DNA of 64,000 bases, taken from assembly GCF_029760895.1 (NCBI RefSeq), contig NZ_CP121679.1:3454001-3518000 (forward strand). The letters are read 5' to 3'. Position 1 is the first letter of the stretch. Every line of letters starts with the position of its first letter. Shown here piece after piece: positions 50,435-58,488 of this stretch. Under the pieces are notes generated by a model. That model made no database searches and was not told where the DNA came from. It saw only the letters and a program-made list of their open reading frames with translations. This DNA comes from Ancylobacter sp. WKF20. GTDB taxonomy: Bacteria; Pseudomonadota; Alphaproteobacteria; Rhizobiales; Xanthobacteraceae. The position numbers and the translations under genes were made by a program.

Positions 50435-51376
50435 ATGAGCTTGAACGTCGCCATCCAGACGGACCCGATCGACCGCCTCAACATCGCCGGCGATTCCGGC
50501 TTCGCGCTGATGCTGGAAGCGCAGGCGCGCGGCCATCGCCTCGCCTATTACACCACCGACCGCCTCGCCATGCGCGACGGCGTGCCCTTCGCGACGGTGA
50601 ACCCGGTGGAGGTGCGCGATGTGAAGGGCGACCATTTCACCCTTGGCGAGGCTGAGCGGGTGCCGCTCGACAGCTTCGACGTGATCCTGATGCGGCAGGA
50701 TCCGCCCTTCGACCTCAACTACATCACCGCCACCCATATGCTGGAGCGGGTGCATCCGCGCACGCTGGTGGTGAACGACCCCGCCCATGTGCGCAACGCG
50801 CCGGAAAAGATCTTCGTCACCGAATTCCCGGACCTGATGCCGCCGACGCTGATCACGCGCGATCTCAATGAAATCAAGGCTTTCCGCGAGGAGTTCGGCG
50901 ATATCGTCGCCAAGCCGCTCTATGGCCATGGCGGTTCCTCGGTGTTCCGCCTCACCCGCGACGACCTGAATTTCGGCTCGCTCTACGACATGTTCGCGCA
51001 GGTCTTCCGCGAGCCCTGGGTGATTCAGCAGTTTCTTCCGGCGGTTAGCGCCGGCGACAAGCGCATCATCCTGATCGACGGCGTGTTCGCCGGGGCGGTG
51101 AACCGGGTGCCGAGCGCGGGCGACCTGCGCTCCAATATGGTGCGCGGCGGCGCGGCGAAGGAGACGGACCTTACCCCCCGCGAGCGCGAGATCTGCGAGC
51201 GGCTCGGCCCCTCGCTGCGGGAAAAAGGCTTGCTGCTCACGGGGATAGACGTGATCGGCGGCTATCTCACCGAGATCAACGTGACCGCCCCGACCGGGCT
51301 GCGCGCCATTGAGCGGCTGGGTGGCGGCAACCTCGCGGCCAAGGTGTGGGACGCGATCGAGGCCCGGCGCGGCTGA
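50435..51376 (+). CDS. gshB: Glutathione synthetase
   Basis: GshB joins gamma-glutamylcysteine and glycine with ATP. The 313-residue ATP-grasp enzyme has [18 protein letters not shown], the [14 protein letters not shown] glycine-rich loop and [20 protein letters not shown]. The length matches the family. It is 104 bp downstream of yraN and ends at a strong hairpin. Confidence 0.97.
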   Translation: MSLNVAIQTDPIDRLNIAGDSGFALMLEAQARGHRLAYYTTDRLAMRDGVPFATVNPVEVRDVKGDHFTLGEAERVPLDSFDVILMRQDPPFDLNYITATHMLERVHPRTLVVNDPAHVRNAPEKIFVTEFPDLMPPTLITRDLNEIKAFREEFGDIVAKPLYGHGGSSVFRLTRDDLNFGSLYDMFAQVFREPWVIQQFLPAVSAGDKRIILIDGVFAGAVNRVPSAGDLRSNMVRGGAAKETDLTPREREICERLGPSLREKGLLLTGIDVIGGYLTEINVTAPTGLRAIERLGGGNLAAKVWDAIEARRG

Positions 51377-51385
51377 CAAACAAAA

Positions 51386-51422
51386 CGGCCGGCCGCGGGG
51401 TTTTTCCCCTCGGCCGGCCGTG
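51386..51422. terminator. Long hairpin between convergent gshB and DUF1150 genes
   Basis: A stem built of CGGCCGGCCG plus GGGG on the left pairs with CCCC plus CGGCCGGCCG on the right, around a T-rich loop (GTTTTT). The overall arms are perfect except for one base. There is no external T-run, but the length and position between two convergent genes suggest bidirectional termination. Confidence 0.7.
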
Positions 51423-51488
51423 GATTGTCAGTGCAGTCGGGTGGACGATCAGGCCGATGAGGCCGATCCGTCCAGCTCAACTGACCGA

Positions 51489-51773
51489 TCAGTGCAGGCT
51501 CAGCGTTACCAGCTCGTTCTGCTGCGCGGAGGCGATCGCCGCCTCGCGGCTGTCGGTCAGCATGATCGGCGTGCCGTCGGCGGCATTCAGCGTGTAGAGC
51601 TGCAGCCCCGGCGCGAGGCGCGCCTGCGGAAACATCTCCGCCGCCTGTTCCGAACGGATGGGTTTCACATAGGCGATATGCCCGTCGCCGAGATTGGCGA
51701 AGGCTTCGGGGGACAGCGCCCCGGCCATGGCCTCGCCAACCGAGGCCGCATCAATCTGGAAGTCATTGGTCAT
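51489..51773 (-). CDS. DUF1150 protein next to Hsp20
   Basis: A 94-residue protein (ATG at 51773 with AAGGAG site). It contains IAYVKPIRSEQAAEMFPQARLAPG and YTLNAADGTPIMLTDSREAA, a pattern found in DUF1150 proteins of alphaproteobacteria. The function is unknown. It is 47 bp downstream of the hsp20 gene on the same strand, the normal position for this family, so a heat-shock-related role is a reasonable guess. Confidence 0.8.
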   Translation of the reverse strand: MTNDFQIDAASVGEAMAGALSPEAFANLGDGHIAYVKPIRSEQAAEMFPQARLAPGLQLYTLNAADGTPIMLTDSREAAIASAQQNELVTLSLH

Positions 51774-51820
51774 GGTCCGCGACTCCTTTCGTAGCTGTCG
51801 AGACCGGATTTCGGGCACCC

Positions 51821-52243
51821 TCACTCGTCGGTCGCTATGGTGATACGTCGGACGACGCGTTCCGGTTCCGGTCGGACGAGATCGACCGACAGGAGACCGT
51901 TCTTCAGCTCGGCGCCGAGAACCCGCATGCCATCGGCCAGCACGAAGGTGCGCTGGAACTGGCGGGCGGCGATGCCGCGATGAAGATAGACACGCTCGGT
52001 CTCGTCGACCTGGCGGCCGCGGATCACGAGTTCCTTCTCCTCGACGGTGACGTCGAGCTGCTCGCGGGTGAAACCGGCGACGGCCAGCGTGATGCGCAGG
52101 CGGTCCGGCTCCCCGGTGAGGCAGACCCGCTCCACATTATAGGGCGGATAGCCGTCCGAGCCTTTCATGACGCGGTCGAGCGCCCGCTCGACCTCATCAA
52201 AGCCGAGCAGGAAGGGGCTCGACAGCGAGGGAATACGCGACAT
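51821..52243 (-). CDS. Small heat-shock protein Hsp20 (IbpA/HspD type)
   Basis: A 140-residue alpha-crystallin-domain chaperone that holds denatured proteins. It starts MSRIPSLSSPFLLGFDEVERALDR and has the YPPYNVER motif, the alpha-crystallin domain (~40-125) with REQLDVTVEEKELVIRGR, and LKNGLLSVDL. The C-terminal I-x-I is replaced by VVRRITIATDE. No ROSE thermometer could be confirmed in the 172-bp upstream region. Confidence 0.92.
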   Translation of the reverse strand: MSRIPSLSSPFLLGFDEVERALDRVMKGSDGYPPYNVERVCLTGEPDRLRITLAVAGFTREQLDVTVEEKELVIRGRQVDETERVYLHRGIAARQFQRTFVLADGMRVLGAELKNGLLSVDLVRPEPERVVRRITIATDE

Positions 52244-52415
52244 GCTCCCAAAGTCCTTGTCTGAAGCGACTTTGCGTGATGGGACCCGGTGACGGCGTCC
52301 CGTTGCGCTCAGATATGGGAGAGGGCGGCGTGGCGCGCAAGATCATTGGCGCCGGGCCTGCGCGAAAAGGCCGCGCGCGATGCATCGCCGGCGGGATCGC
52401 CGATCCGTCCGCCGT

Positions 52416-53507
52416 TCAGGCGGCGTGGCGCTCGCCATTGACGCCGAAATGATCGAGATAGCGCGGGCTGATGCGCTCGACCGGCAGCACGATCAGCACA
52501 TCCGTCGTGCCGAACTGGTGATCGACCACGGCGCCGCGGCCGATCTGCGCGCCGAGCCGCAGATAGCCCTTGATGAGCGGCGGCAGTTCGTTCAGCGCCG
52601 CCTTGGCGTCGAGCCCCTCGACCGGCACGAGGTCCATGCGCGCGGCGTGGCGGGGCAGGGCGTCGGCCGACCATTCCGGATCGACCGGGGCGAAATGATG
52701 CAGGAAGGCGAGCGGGCGGGCGAGCGCCGCCGGATTAGTGCCTTCCAGGCTGGCGCAGCCGAACATCACATCAATGCCGTGCTGGCGGACATAGGCCCAG
52801 ATGCCGTGCCAGAGCAGCTCCACTGTGCGCTTGGTGCGGTAGGGGCGCAGCACGCAGGAGCGGCCGAGCTCCAGGAAGCGCCGGCCGGGATGGCGGGCGA
52901 GCAGCGGGGCGATGTCGAACTCGCCCGCCGTGTAGAAGCCGCCATGGCGCTGGGCGATCTCCTGCCGCAGCAGCCGGTAGGTGCCGACCACGCGCGGCAC
53001 GGCGCGGCCGCGCACCATGCGGCAATTGTCATGGTCGAGCACCAGAAGGTGGTCGCAAATGGCGTCGAACGCGTCGACATCGCGCCGGGCGAGGCGGGCG
53101 GCGGCGGCGGGGATCGCCGACATCTCCTCATAGAACACCTCGTAGCGCAGGCGCTGGGCGCGGCGCACATCGGCCGCCGTCACCGCGAGGCGCACTTCCA
53201 GCGCGCCGATGCGCCCGAGCACCACCGGCCCGCCGGGCGAGCGGCTCTCGCGGTGGCGCAGGCCCGAATAGGAACGCAGCGCCGGCATGAAGCGGGAGGG
53301 GTCGAGCGCCGCCGGCACGAGGCGCAGCGGGGCGGGGGTCGACGGGGTGGAGGTTGAAGCGGCACGAGCGGGGCGCAGCGGCCGCAGCAGCGCCGGGGCG
53401 AGCACGGAGGGGCGGAGGAAAGCGGGCTTCAGCAGCGCCCGCAGGACCGAGGCGGCGGTGGCAGGCGCCGTTTCGACAGTCGCGTCGGCCAGCATCTCGG
53501 TCATCAC
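52416..53507 (-). CDS. olsB: L-ornithine N-alpha-acyltransferase OlsB
   Basis: OlsB transfers a 3-hydroxyacyl group from ACP to ornithine, the first step to phosphorus-free ornithine lipids. The 363-residue protein has a poorly conserved Ala/Pro-rich N-terminal ~90 residues and an acyltransferase domain with RLRYEVFYEEM, DHLLVLDHD, GTYRLLRQE, FYTAGEFDIAPL and LELGRSCVLRPYR. The partner olsA is not in the window. The function assignment rests on family motifs; the family also contains hemolysin-like acyltransferases. Confidence 0.85.
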   Translation of the reverse strand: MMTEMLADATVETAPATAASVLRALLKPAFLRPSVLAPALLRPLRPARAASTSTPSTPAPLRLVPAALDPSRFMPALRSYSGLRHRESRSPGGPVVLGRIGALEVRLAVTAADVRRAQRLRYEVFYEEMSAIPAAAARLARRDVDAFDAICDHLLVLDHDNCRMVRGRAVPRVVGTYRLLRQEIAQRHGGFYTAGEFDIAPLLARHPGRRFLELGRSCVLRPYRTKRTVELLWHGIWAYVRQHGIDVMFGCASLEGTNPAALARPLAFLHHFAPVDPEWSADALPRHAARMDLVPVEGLDAKAALNELPPLIKGYLRLGAQIGRGAVVDHQFGTTDVLIVLPVERISPRYLDHFGVNGERHAA

Positions 53508-54679
53508 AATCCCCCGGCTCCGGTCGATTATATCGATCCCCCGAGAAGAATCACATCTCTAGGACGCGCATGTGACAGGCGGCGGGCGTGGCGGGTCGGC
53601 CTGGCACCGTCCGCCCCGGGCCATTCCCGCCAGATGTCCGCCGCCTCCCCCTCCGCAGGCGTCATCCCGGCCGGAGCGAAGCGGAGAGCCGGGATCGTCG
53701 GGGGGCTTTCGCGGCGCGCGATCCCGGCTCGGCCTTCGGCCGTCCGGGATGACGTTTGAGTTTCAGTACGCCGTCATCCCCGGGCTTGACCCGGGGATCC
53801 ACGTCTTTGGCGGCGTGCGGCGGCGGGGAGTCGTGGATGGCCGGGTCAAGCCCGGCCATGACGTCGTTAGGGTTGGGCGCCGCGTGGCTTGTCCGGGAAA
53901 CGGTTTGGCCGCGCCCTTCTGCCGCGCCCGGCACGACGCAGGCCGTCGAGCTACCCCCTCCGCAGGCAGTCATCCCGGCCGCAGCGAAGCGGAGAGCCGG
54001 GATCGTTGGGGCATAGGTGGGGCACGATTCTGGCTCGGCGCGCGATCCCGTACCTGCGAGCGATCCCGGCTCGGCCGTTGGCCGTCCGGGATGACGTTGA
54101 CCTTCAGCACGCCGTCATCCCCGGGCTTGACCCGGGGATCCACGTCTTTGGCGGCGTGCGGCGGGGAGTCGTGGATGGCCGGGTCAAGCCCGGCCATGAC
54201 GTCGTTAGGGTGGGCGCCGCGTGGCTTGTCCGGGAAACGGTTTGGCCGCGCCCTTCTGCCGCGACCGGCACGATGCTGGCCGGCCATGTGCCTCTGCCGC
54301 GCCCGGCAGGACGCAGGCCGTCGAGCTACCCGTCCGCAGGTCGTCATCCCGGCCGGAGCGAAGCGGAGAGCCGGGATCGTTCGGGGGCTTCGGCGGGACA
54401 CGATCCCGGCTCGGCGCGCGATCCCGTACCTGCGAGCGATCCCGGCTCGGCCGTTGGCCGTCCGGGATGACGCCTTTGCCCCTCACGCGTCCCTCCACAT
54501 TCGCGCCCGTCATCCCCGGGCTTAACCCGGGGATCCACGTCTTTTCGATGCGTGCGGCGGCCGGGAGTCGTGGATGGCCGGGTCAAGCCCGGCCATGACG
54601 TCGTTAAGGTGTGTCGCGACCTCCGCTTTCTCGAAGCGTGGGTGCCACAACCCCGTCGGTTCGCCAGCCCCCCGCCCCC
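53508..54679. other. 1.17-kb region without a gene, largely palindromic repeats
   Basis: No credible gene is seen; the open frames here are arginine/proline-rich artefacts of the repeats. The first ~150 bp contain the olsB promoter region and unique sequence. From 53660 to 54600 the DNA is a repeat array, described as its own entry. The last ~80 bp before the comM stop codon are unique. Confidence 0.85.
53660..54600 (+). repeat. Tandem array of three composite palindromic-repeat units
   Basis: Hairpin elements A (CGTCATCCCGG...GCCGGGATCG) occur at 53660-53697, 53969-54005 and 54342-54379. Elements B (ATCCCCGGG/CCCGGGGAT arms) lie at 53772-53803, 54113-54144 and 54508-54539. Elements C (ATGGCCGGG/CCCGGCCAT arms) lie at 53832-53863, 54170-54201 and 54569-54600. 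Units 1 and 2 repeat as a ~340-bp direct duplication, including the unique spacer CGTGGCTTGTCCGGGAAACG. Unit 3 is partly rearranged: its B element carries TTAAC for TTGAC, and the spacer is replaced. Extra GATCCCGGCTCGGCC hairpins lie between A and B. Confidence 0.9.
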
Positions 54680-56212
54680 TCACGCCGCCGCGGCGGCGCG
54701 GTCGGCGGCGGAGCGGTAGGCGAGGGCTTCGGCGATCTGGGTGCGCCCGACGCTCTCGGCGCCGGCGAGGTCGGCCAGCGTGCGGGCGACGCGCAGCACG
54801 CGGTGATAGCCGCGCGCCGAGAGCCGCATCAGCCGGGCGGCGTCCGCCAGCAAAGCCGCGCCCGCCTCGTCCGGGGCGGCGATCTCCTCGAGGATCGGCC
54901 CGCTCGCCTCGGCATTGGTCGACAGGTCCGGGCGGCCGAGCGCGCGGAAGCGGGCGCGCTGGGCCTGCCGCGCCGCGCTCACGCGGGCGGCGACCGCCGC
55001 GCTCGGCTCGGAAGGGCCCGGCCGCACCAGATCAATCGCCGCCACGGCGGGCACGTCGAGATGCAGGTCGATGCGGTCGAGGAAGGGGCCGGAGAGCCGG
55101 TCCTGATACTCGCTGGCGCAGCGCGGCCCGCGCCGGCAGGTATGGCCGGGCTCGCCCGCGCGCCCGCAGCGGCAGGGATTCATCGCGGCGATGAGCTGGA
55201 AGCGGGCGGGATAGGCGATGCGGTGATTGGCGCGGGCGATCACCGCCTCGCCGGTCTCCAGCGGCTGGCGCAGCGAATCCAGCACGACGGGGGCGAATTC
55301 CGGCAGCTCGTCGAGGAACAGCACGCCATTATGGGCAAGCGAGACCTCGCCCGGCCGCGCCCGCATGCCGCCGCCCACCATGGCGGCCATGCTGGCGGAA
55401 TGATGCGGGGCGCGGAACGGGCGGCGATTGGTGAGCGCGCCGCCCTGCAGGGCGCCGGCCACCGAGGCGATCATCGAGACCTCCAGCAGCTCGGCCGGGC
55501 CGAGCGGGGGCAGGATGGAGGGCAGGCGCTGCGCCAGCATCGACTTGCCGGCGCCCGGCGGGCCGCAGAGCAGGAGATTGTGCCGGCCGGCGGCGGCGAT
55601 CTCGAGCGCCCGCTTGGCGGTTTCCTGCCCCTTCACCTCGGCGAGGTCCGGCAGCGCGGCGTTGCCGCCCTCAAGCCGGGGCTCGGGCCGGCCGAGCAGC
55701 TGGCGGCCGCTGAAATGATTGACCAGCTGCATGAGCGAGGCCGGCGCCAGCACCGGCATGTCCGGGCTCGCCCAGGCGGCTTCCGCCCCGCAGGCTTCCG
55801 GGCAGATGAGGCCGTGGCCGCGCGCATTGGCGCCGATGGCGGCGGGCAGCACGCCGGCGACCGGGGCGATGCGGCCATCGAGCGCGAGCTCGCCGACCAC
55901 GGTAAAGCCGTCCAGCGCGTCGGTGCCGATGGCGCCGATGGCGGCCATGAGGCCGAGCGCGATGGGCAGGTCGTAATGGCTGCCTTCCTTCGGCAAGTCG
56001 GCTGGGGCGAGGTTCACCGTGATGCGCCGGGCGGGCAGGGCGAGGCCCGAGGCGATGAGCGCGGCGCGCACCCGCTCCTTGGCTTCGGTCACTGCCTTGT
56101 CGGCCAGACCGACCAGATTAAAGGCCGGCAGGCCGGGGCTCACCTGAACTTGAACATCGACCGGGCGCGCCTCGACGCCTTCGAAAGCCACCGTCGCCAC
56201 GCGCTGGACCAT
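54680..56212 (-). CDS. comM: YifB/ComM-family Mg-chelatase-like AAA+ ATPase
   Basis: ComM is a hexameric helicase that promotes branch migration during natural transformation; in most species the role is unclear. The 510-residue protein (start at the ATG at 56212) has an N-terminal Lon-like domain (~1-165), Walker A GPPGAGKS (217-224), the Walker B region NGVLFLDELPEF and the four-cysteine segment MNPCRCGRAGEPGHTCRRGPRC. The C-terminus ends in an Ala-rich run. It is monocistronic. Confidence 0.93.
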   Translation of the reverse strand: MVQRVATVAFEGVEARPVDVQVQVSPGLPAFNLVGLADKAVTEAKERVRAALIASGLALPARRITVNLAPADLPKEGSHYDLPIALGLMAAIGAIGTDALDGFTVVGELALDGRIAPVAGVLPAAIGANARGHGLICPEACGAEAAWASPDMPVLAPASLMQLVNHFSGRQLLGRPEPRLEGGNAALPDLAEVKGQETAKRALEIAAAGRHNLLLCGPPGAGKSMLAQRLPSILPPLGPAELLEVSMIASVAGALQGGALTNRRPFRAPHHSASMAAMVGGGMRARPGEVSLAHNGVLFLDELPEFAPVVLDSLRQPLETGEAVIARANHRIAYPARFQLIAAMNPCRCGRAGEPGHTCRRGPRCASEYQDRLSGPFLDRIDLHLDVPAVAAIDLVRPGPSEPSAAVAARVSAARQAQRARFRALGRPDLSTNAEASGPILEEIAAPDEAGAALLADAARLMRLSARGYHRVLRVARTLADLAGAESVGRTQIAEALAYRSAADRAAAAA

Positions 56213-56339
56213 GCCGCGCCCCCGTCGCCCTTGCGCCGTTTTGAGGCGCCCCAAGGGAAATCTAGCGGTTTTACCCTACCGGTCAAGAACATTTAGGGAA
56301 CACGTTATGGCGCCCATGAGGCGGGTGCGGCGTGTGATC

Positions 56340-56373
56340 GTGCCTTAGTGATAGAAAAATTCTATCAAGGCAC
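56340..56373. promoter_or_regulatory. Candidate operator of the fds operon (nested palindrome)
   Basis: TGATAGAA at 56349-56356 and TTCTATCA at 56360-56367 form a perfect inverted repeat with a 3-base centre. Outside it, GTGCCT (56340-56345) and AGGCAC (56368-56373) extend the symmetry with a 3-base bulge. The inner motif ATAG-N7-CTAT is the form typical of LysR-family regulators. A related GGAAAATTCTA sequence lies at 56421. It sits 78 bp before the fdsG start, so it could control the operon. Confidence 0.6.
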
Positions 56374-56450
56374 GGAACACCCGAATTGATTTCGTTTCAA
56401 CGACATAGGAATGTCTGTTTGGAAAATTCTAAAAGAAGGCCCGGGAGAAG

Positions 56451-56924
56451 ATGCCGCATTACGAACCCTGGAGCGAGGAGCGCGCCCGCACGGTGATCGA
56501 GGAGTTCTCGCACCTCGAAGGTCCCCTCATGCCCATGCTTCATGCGGTGCAGGAGACGTTTGGCCATGTGCCGGACGCCATCGTGCCCATGCTCGCCGAG
56601 AAGCTCAACGTCTCGCGCGCCGAAGTGCACGGCGTCGTGACGTTCTACCATGATTTCCGCCATGAGCCGGCCGGTCGCCACGTGCTGAAGATCTGCCGCG
56701 CCGAGGCGTGCCAGGCCGCCGGCGGCGACGCGCTCACCGCCCATGCCGAGCACAAGCTCGGCTGCAAGCTCGGCGAGACCACGGCCGATGGCCGCGTCAC
56801 CGTCGAGCCCATCTATTGCCTCGGCCTGTGCGCCACGGCTCCCTCGGCCATGCTGGACGGCAAGATCGTCGCGCGGCTGAACGAGCGCCGGCTCGATGCC
56901 CTGATCCTGGAGGCGCAGTCGTGA
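56451..56924 (+). CDS. fdsG: NAD-dependent formate dehydrogenase, gamma subunit
   Basis: The NuoE-like subunit of the soluble molybdenum formate dehydrogenase. The 157-residue protein has a thioredoxin-like fold binding one [2Fe-2S] cluster through Cys82, Cys87, Cys123 and Cys127 (CRAEAC and CLGLC), and the VHGVVTFYHDFR helix region. It opens the fdsGBACD operon. The GGGAG site is close to the ATG. It overlaps fdsB by 4 bp. Confidence 0.95.
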   Translation: MPHYEPWSEERARTVIEEFSHLEGPLMPMLHAVQETFGHVPDAIVPMLAEKLNVSRAEVHGVVTFYHDFRHEPAGRHVLKICRAEACQAAGGDALTAHAEHKLGCKLGETTADGRVTVEPIYCLGLCATAPSAMLDGKIVARLNERRLDALILEAQS

Positions 56925-58477
56925 CCCTTCGCATCTACGTTCCCAAGGACGCCTGCGCCATCGCCTGCGGCGCCGACGAGGTGGTCGAGGCCATCCAGGC
57001 CGCGGCGCTCGCCCGCCGCCAGCCGGTCGAGATAATCCGCAATGGCTCGCGCGGCATGCTGTGGCTGGAGCCGCTGGTCGAGGTGGTGACCCCGGAAGGC
57101 CGCATCGGCTACGGCCCGGTCGGCGCCGAGGATGTCGAGAGCCTGTTCGCCGCCGGCTTCCAGGAAGGCGGCGCGCATGCGCTGCGCATCGGCAAGCCGG
57201 AAGAGCACCCCTTCATGGCCAAGCAGACGCGCCTCACCTTCGCGCGCTGCGGCATCATCGACCCGGCCTCCTACAGCGATTACCGCGCCCATGGCGGCTA
57301 TAAGGGCCTCGAGCGCGCTCTGGCCCTCGGCCCGGTGGAGATCATCGAGGAAGTCAAGAAGTCGGGCCTGCGCGGGCGCGGCGGCGCGGGCTTTCCGACC
57401 GCCATCAAGTGGAAGACCGTGGCGGACGCCAAGGCCGACCGCAAGTACATCGTCTGCAACGCCGACGAGGGCGATTCCGGCACCTTCGCCGACCGCATGA
57501 TCATGGAAGGCGACCCCTTCGAGCTGATCGAGGGCATGACAATCGCCGGCATCGCGGTGGGCGCCACCAAGGGCTATGTCTACACCCGCTCGGAATATCC
57601 CCACGCCATCTGGGCGATGGAGAAGGCGATCGCCGCCGCCCGCGCCCATGGCATGCTCGGCGTGAACATCGCCGGCTCGCAGTACAGCTTCGACATGGAA
57701 GTGCGCATGGGCGCCGGCGCCTATGTGTGCGGCGAGGAGACGGCGCTGCTCGACAGCCTGGAAGGCAAGCGCGGCACGGTGCGCGCCAAGCCCCCGCTGC
57801 CGGCGCATAAGGGCCTGTTCCAGAAGCCGACCGTCATCAACAACGTGCTCTCGCTGACCGCCGTGCCGCATATCCTGGCCGATGGCGGCGAGTTCTACGC
57901 CAATTTCGGCATGGGCCGCTCGCGCGGCACGATGCCGATCCAGATCGCCGGCAACATCAAGTATGGCGGCCTGTTCGAGACCGCCTTCGGCATTCCGCTC
58001 GGCGAGCTGATCAACGACATCGGCGGCGGCACCGCGACCGGCAAGCCGGTCAAGGCGGCGCAGGTCGGTGGCCCGCTCGGCGCCTATGTGCCGACCTGGC
58101 AGTTCGACCTGCCCTTCGATTACGAGGCCTTCGCCGCGAAGGACGCGCTGATCGGCCATGGCGGCATCGTCGTGTTCGACGAGGATGCCGACATGAAGAA
58201 GATGGCGCGCTTCGCCATGGAGTTCTGCTCCGTGGAGAGCTGCGGCAAGTGCACCCCCTGCCGCATCGGCTCGACGCGCGGCGTCGAACTGATGGACCGC
58301 ATCATTGCCGGCGAGCGCGTCGAGGCCAACCTCGCGACGCTCACCGATCTCTGCCAGACCATGAAGCTTGGATCGCTTTGCGCCCTTGGCGGGTTTACCC
58401 CGTATCCGGTGCTGAGCGCGATGACCCATTTCCCCGAGGAATTTGGCGCCCCGCGCCGCCTCGAAGCCGCTGAATGA
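56921..58477 (+). CDS. fdsB: NAD-dependent formate dehydrogenase, beta subunit
   Basis: The NuoF-like, FMN- and NAD-binding subunit that passes electrons to NAD+. The 518-residue protein starts at a GTG overlapping fdsG. It has an N-terminal thioredoxin-like domain (~1-110) with no cluster ligands, the FMN motif GRGGAGFPTAIKW, the NAD-binding region GAGAYVCGEETALLDSLEG, and the [4Fe-4S] motif ESCGKCTPCRIGSTRG. It overlaps the alpha gene region by 4 bp if the upstream ATG is used. Confidence 0.96.
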   Translation: MTLRIYVPKDACAIACGADEVVEAIQAAALARRQPVEIIRNGSRGMLWLEPLVEVVTPEGRIGYGPVGAEDVESLFAAGFQEGGAHALRIGKPEEHPFMAKQTRLTFARCGIIDPASYSDYRAHGGYKGLERALALGPVEIIEEVKKSGLRGRGGAGFPTAIKWKTVADAKADRKYIVCNADEGDSGTFADRMIMEGDPFELIEGMTIAGIAVGATKGYVYTRSEYPHAIWAMEKAIAAARAHGMLGVNIAGSQYSFDMEVRMGAGAYVCGEETALLDSLEGKRGTVRAKPPLPAHKGLFQKPTVINNVLSLTAVPHILADGGEFYANFGMGRSRGTMPIQIAGNIKYGGLFETAFGIPLGELINDIGGGTATGKPVKAAQVGGPLGAYVPTWQFDLPFDYEAFAAKDALIGHGGIVVFDEDADMKKMARFAMEFCSVESCGKCTPCRIGSTRGVELMDRIIAGERVEANLATLTDLCQTMKLGSLCALGGFTPYPVLSAMTHFPEEFGAPRRLEAAE

Positions 58478-58488
58478 GGACGCTGCAC

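Noticed and set aside
53572-54525. 317-residue plus-strand reading frame in the repeat region
   Set aside because: Its protein repeats follow the DNA hairpins and contain no domain; it is created by the repeats.
53660-54600. CRISPR-like array
   Set aside because: Repeats are palindromes of three kinds with unequal spacing, and the spacers themselves are duplicated. There are no cas genes.
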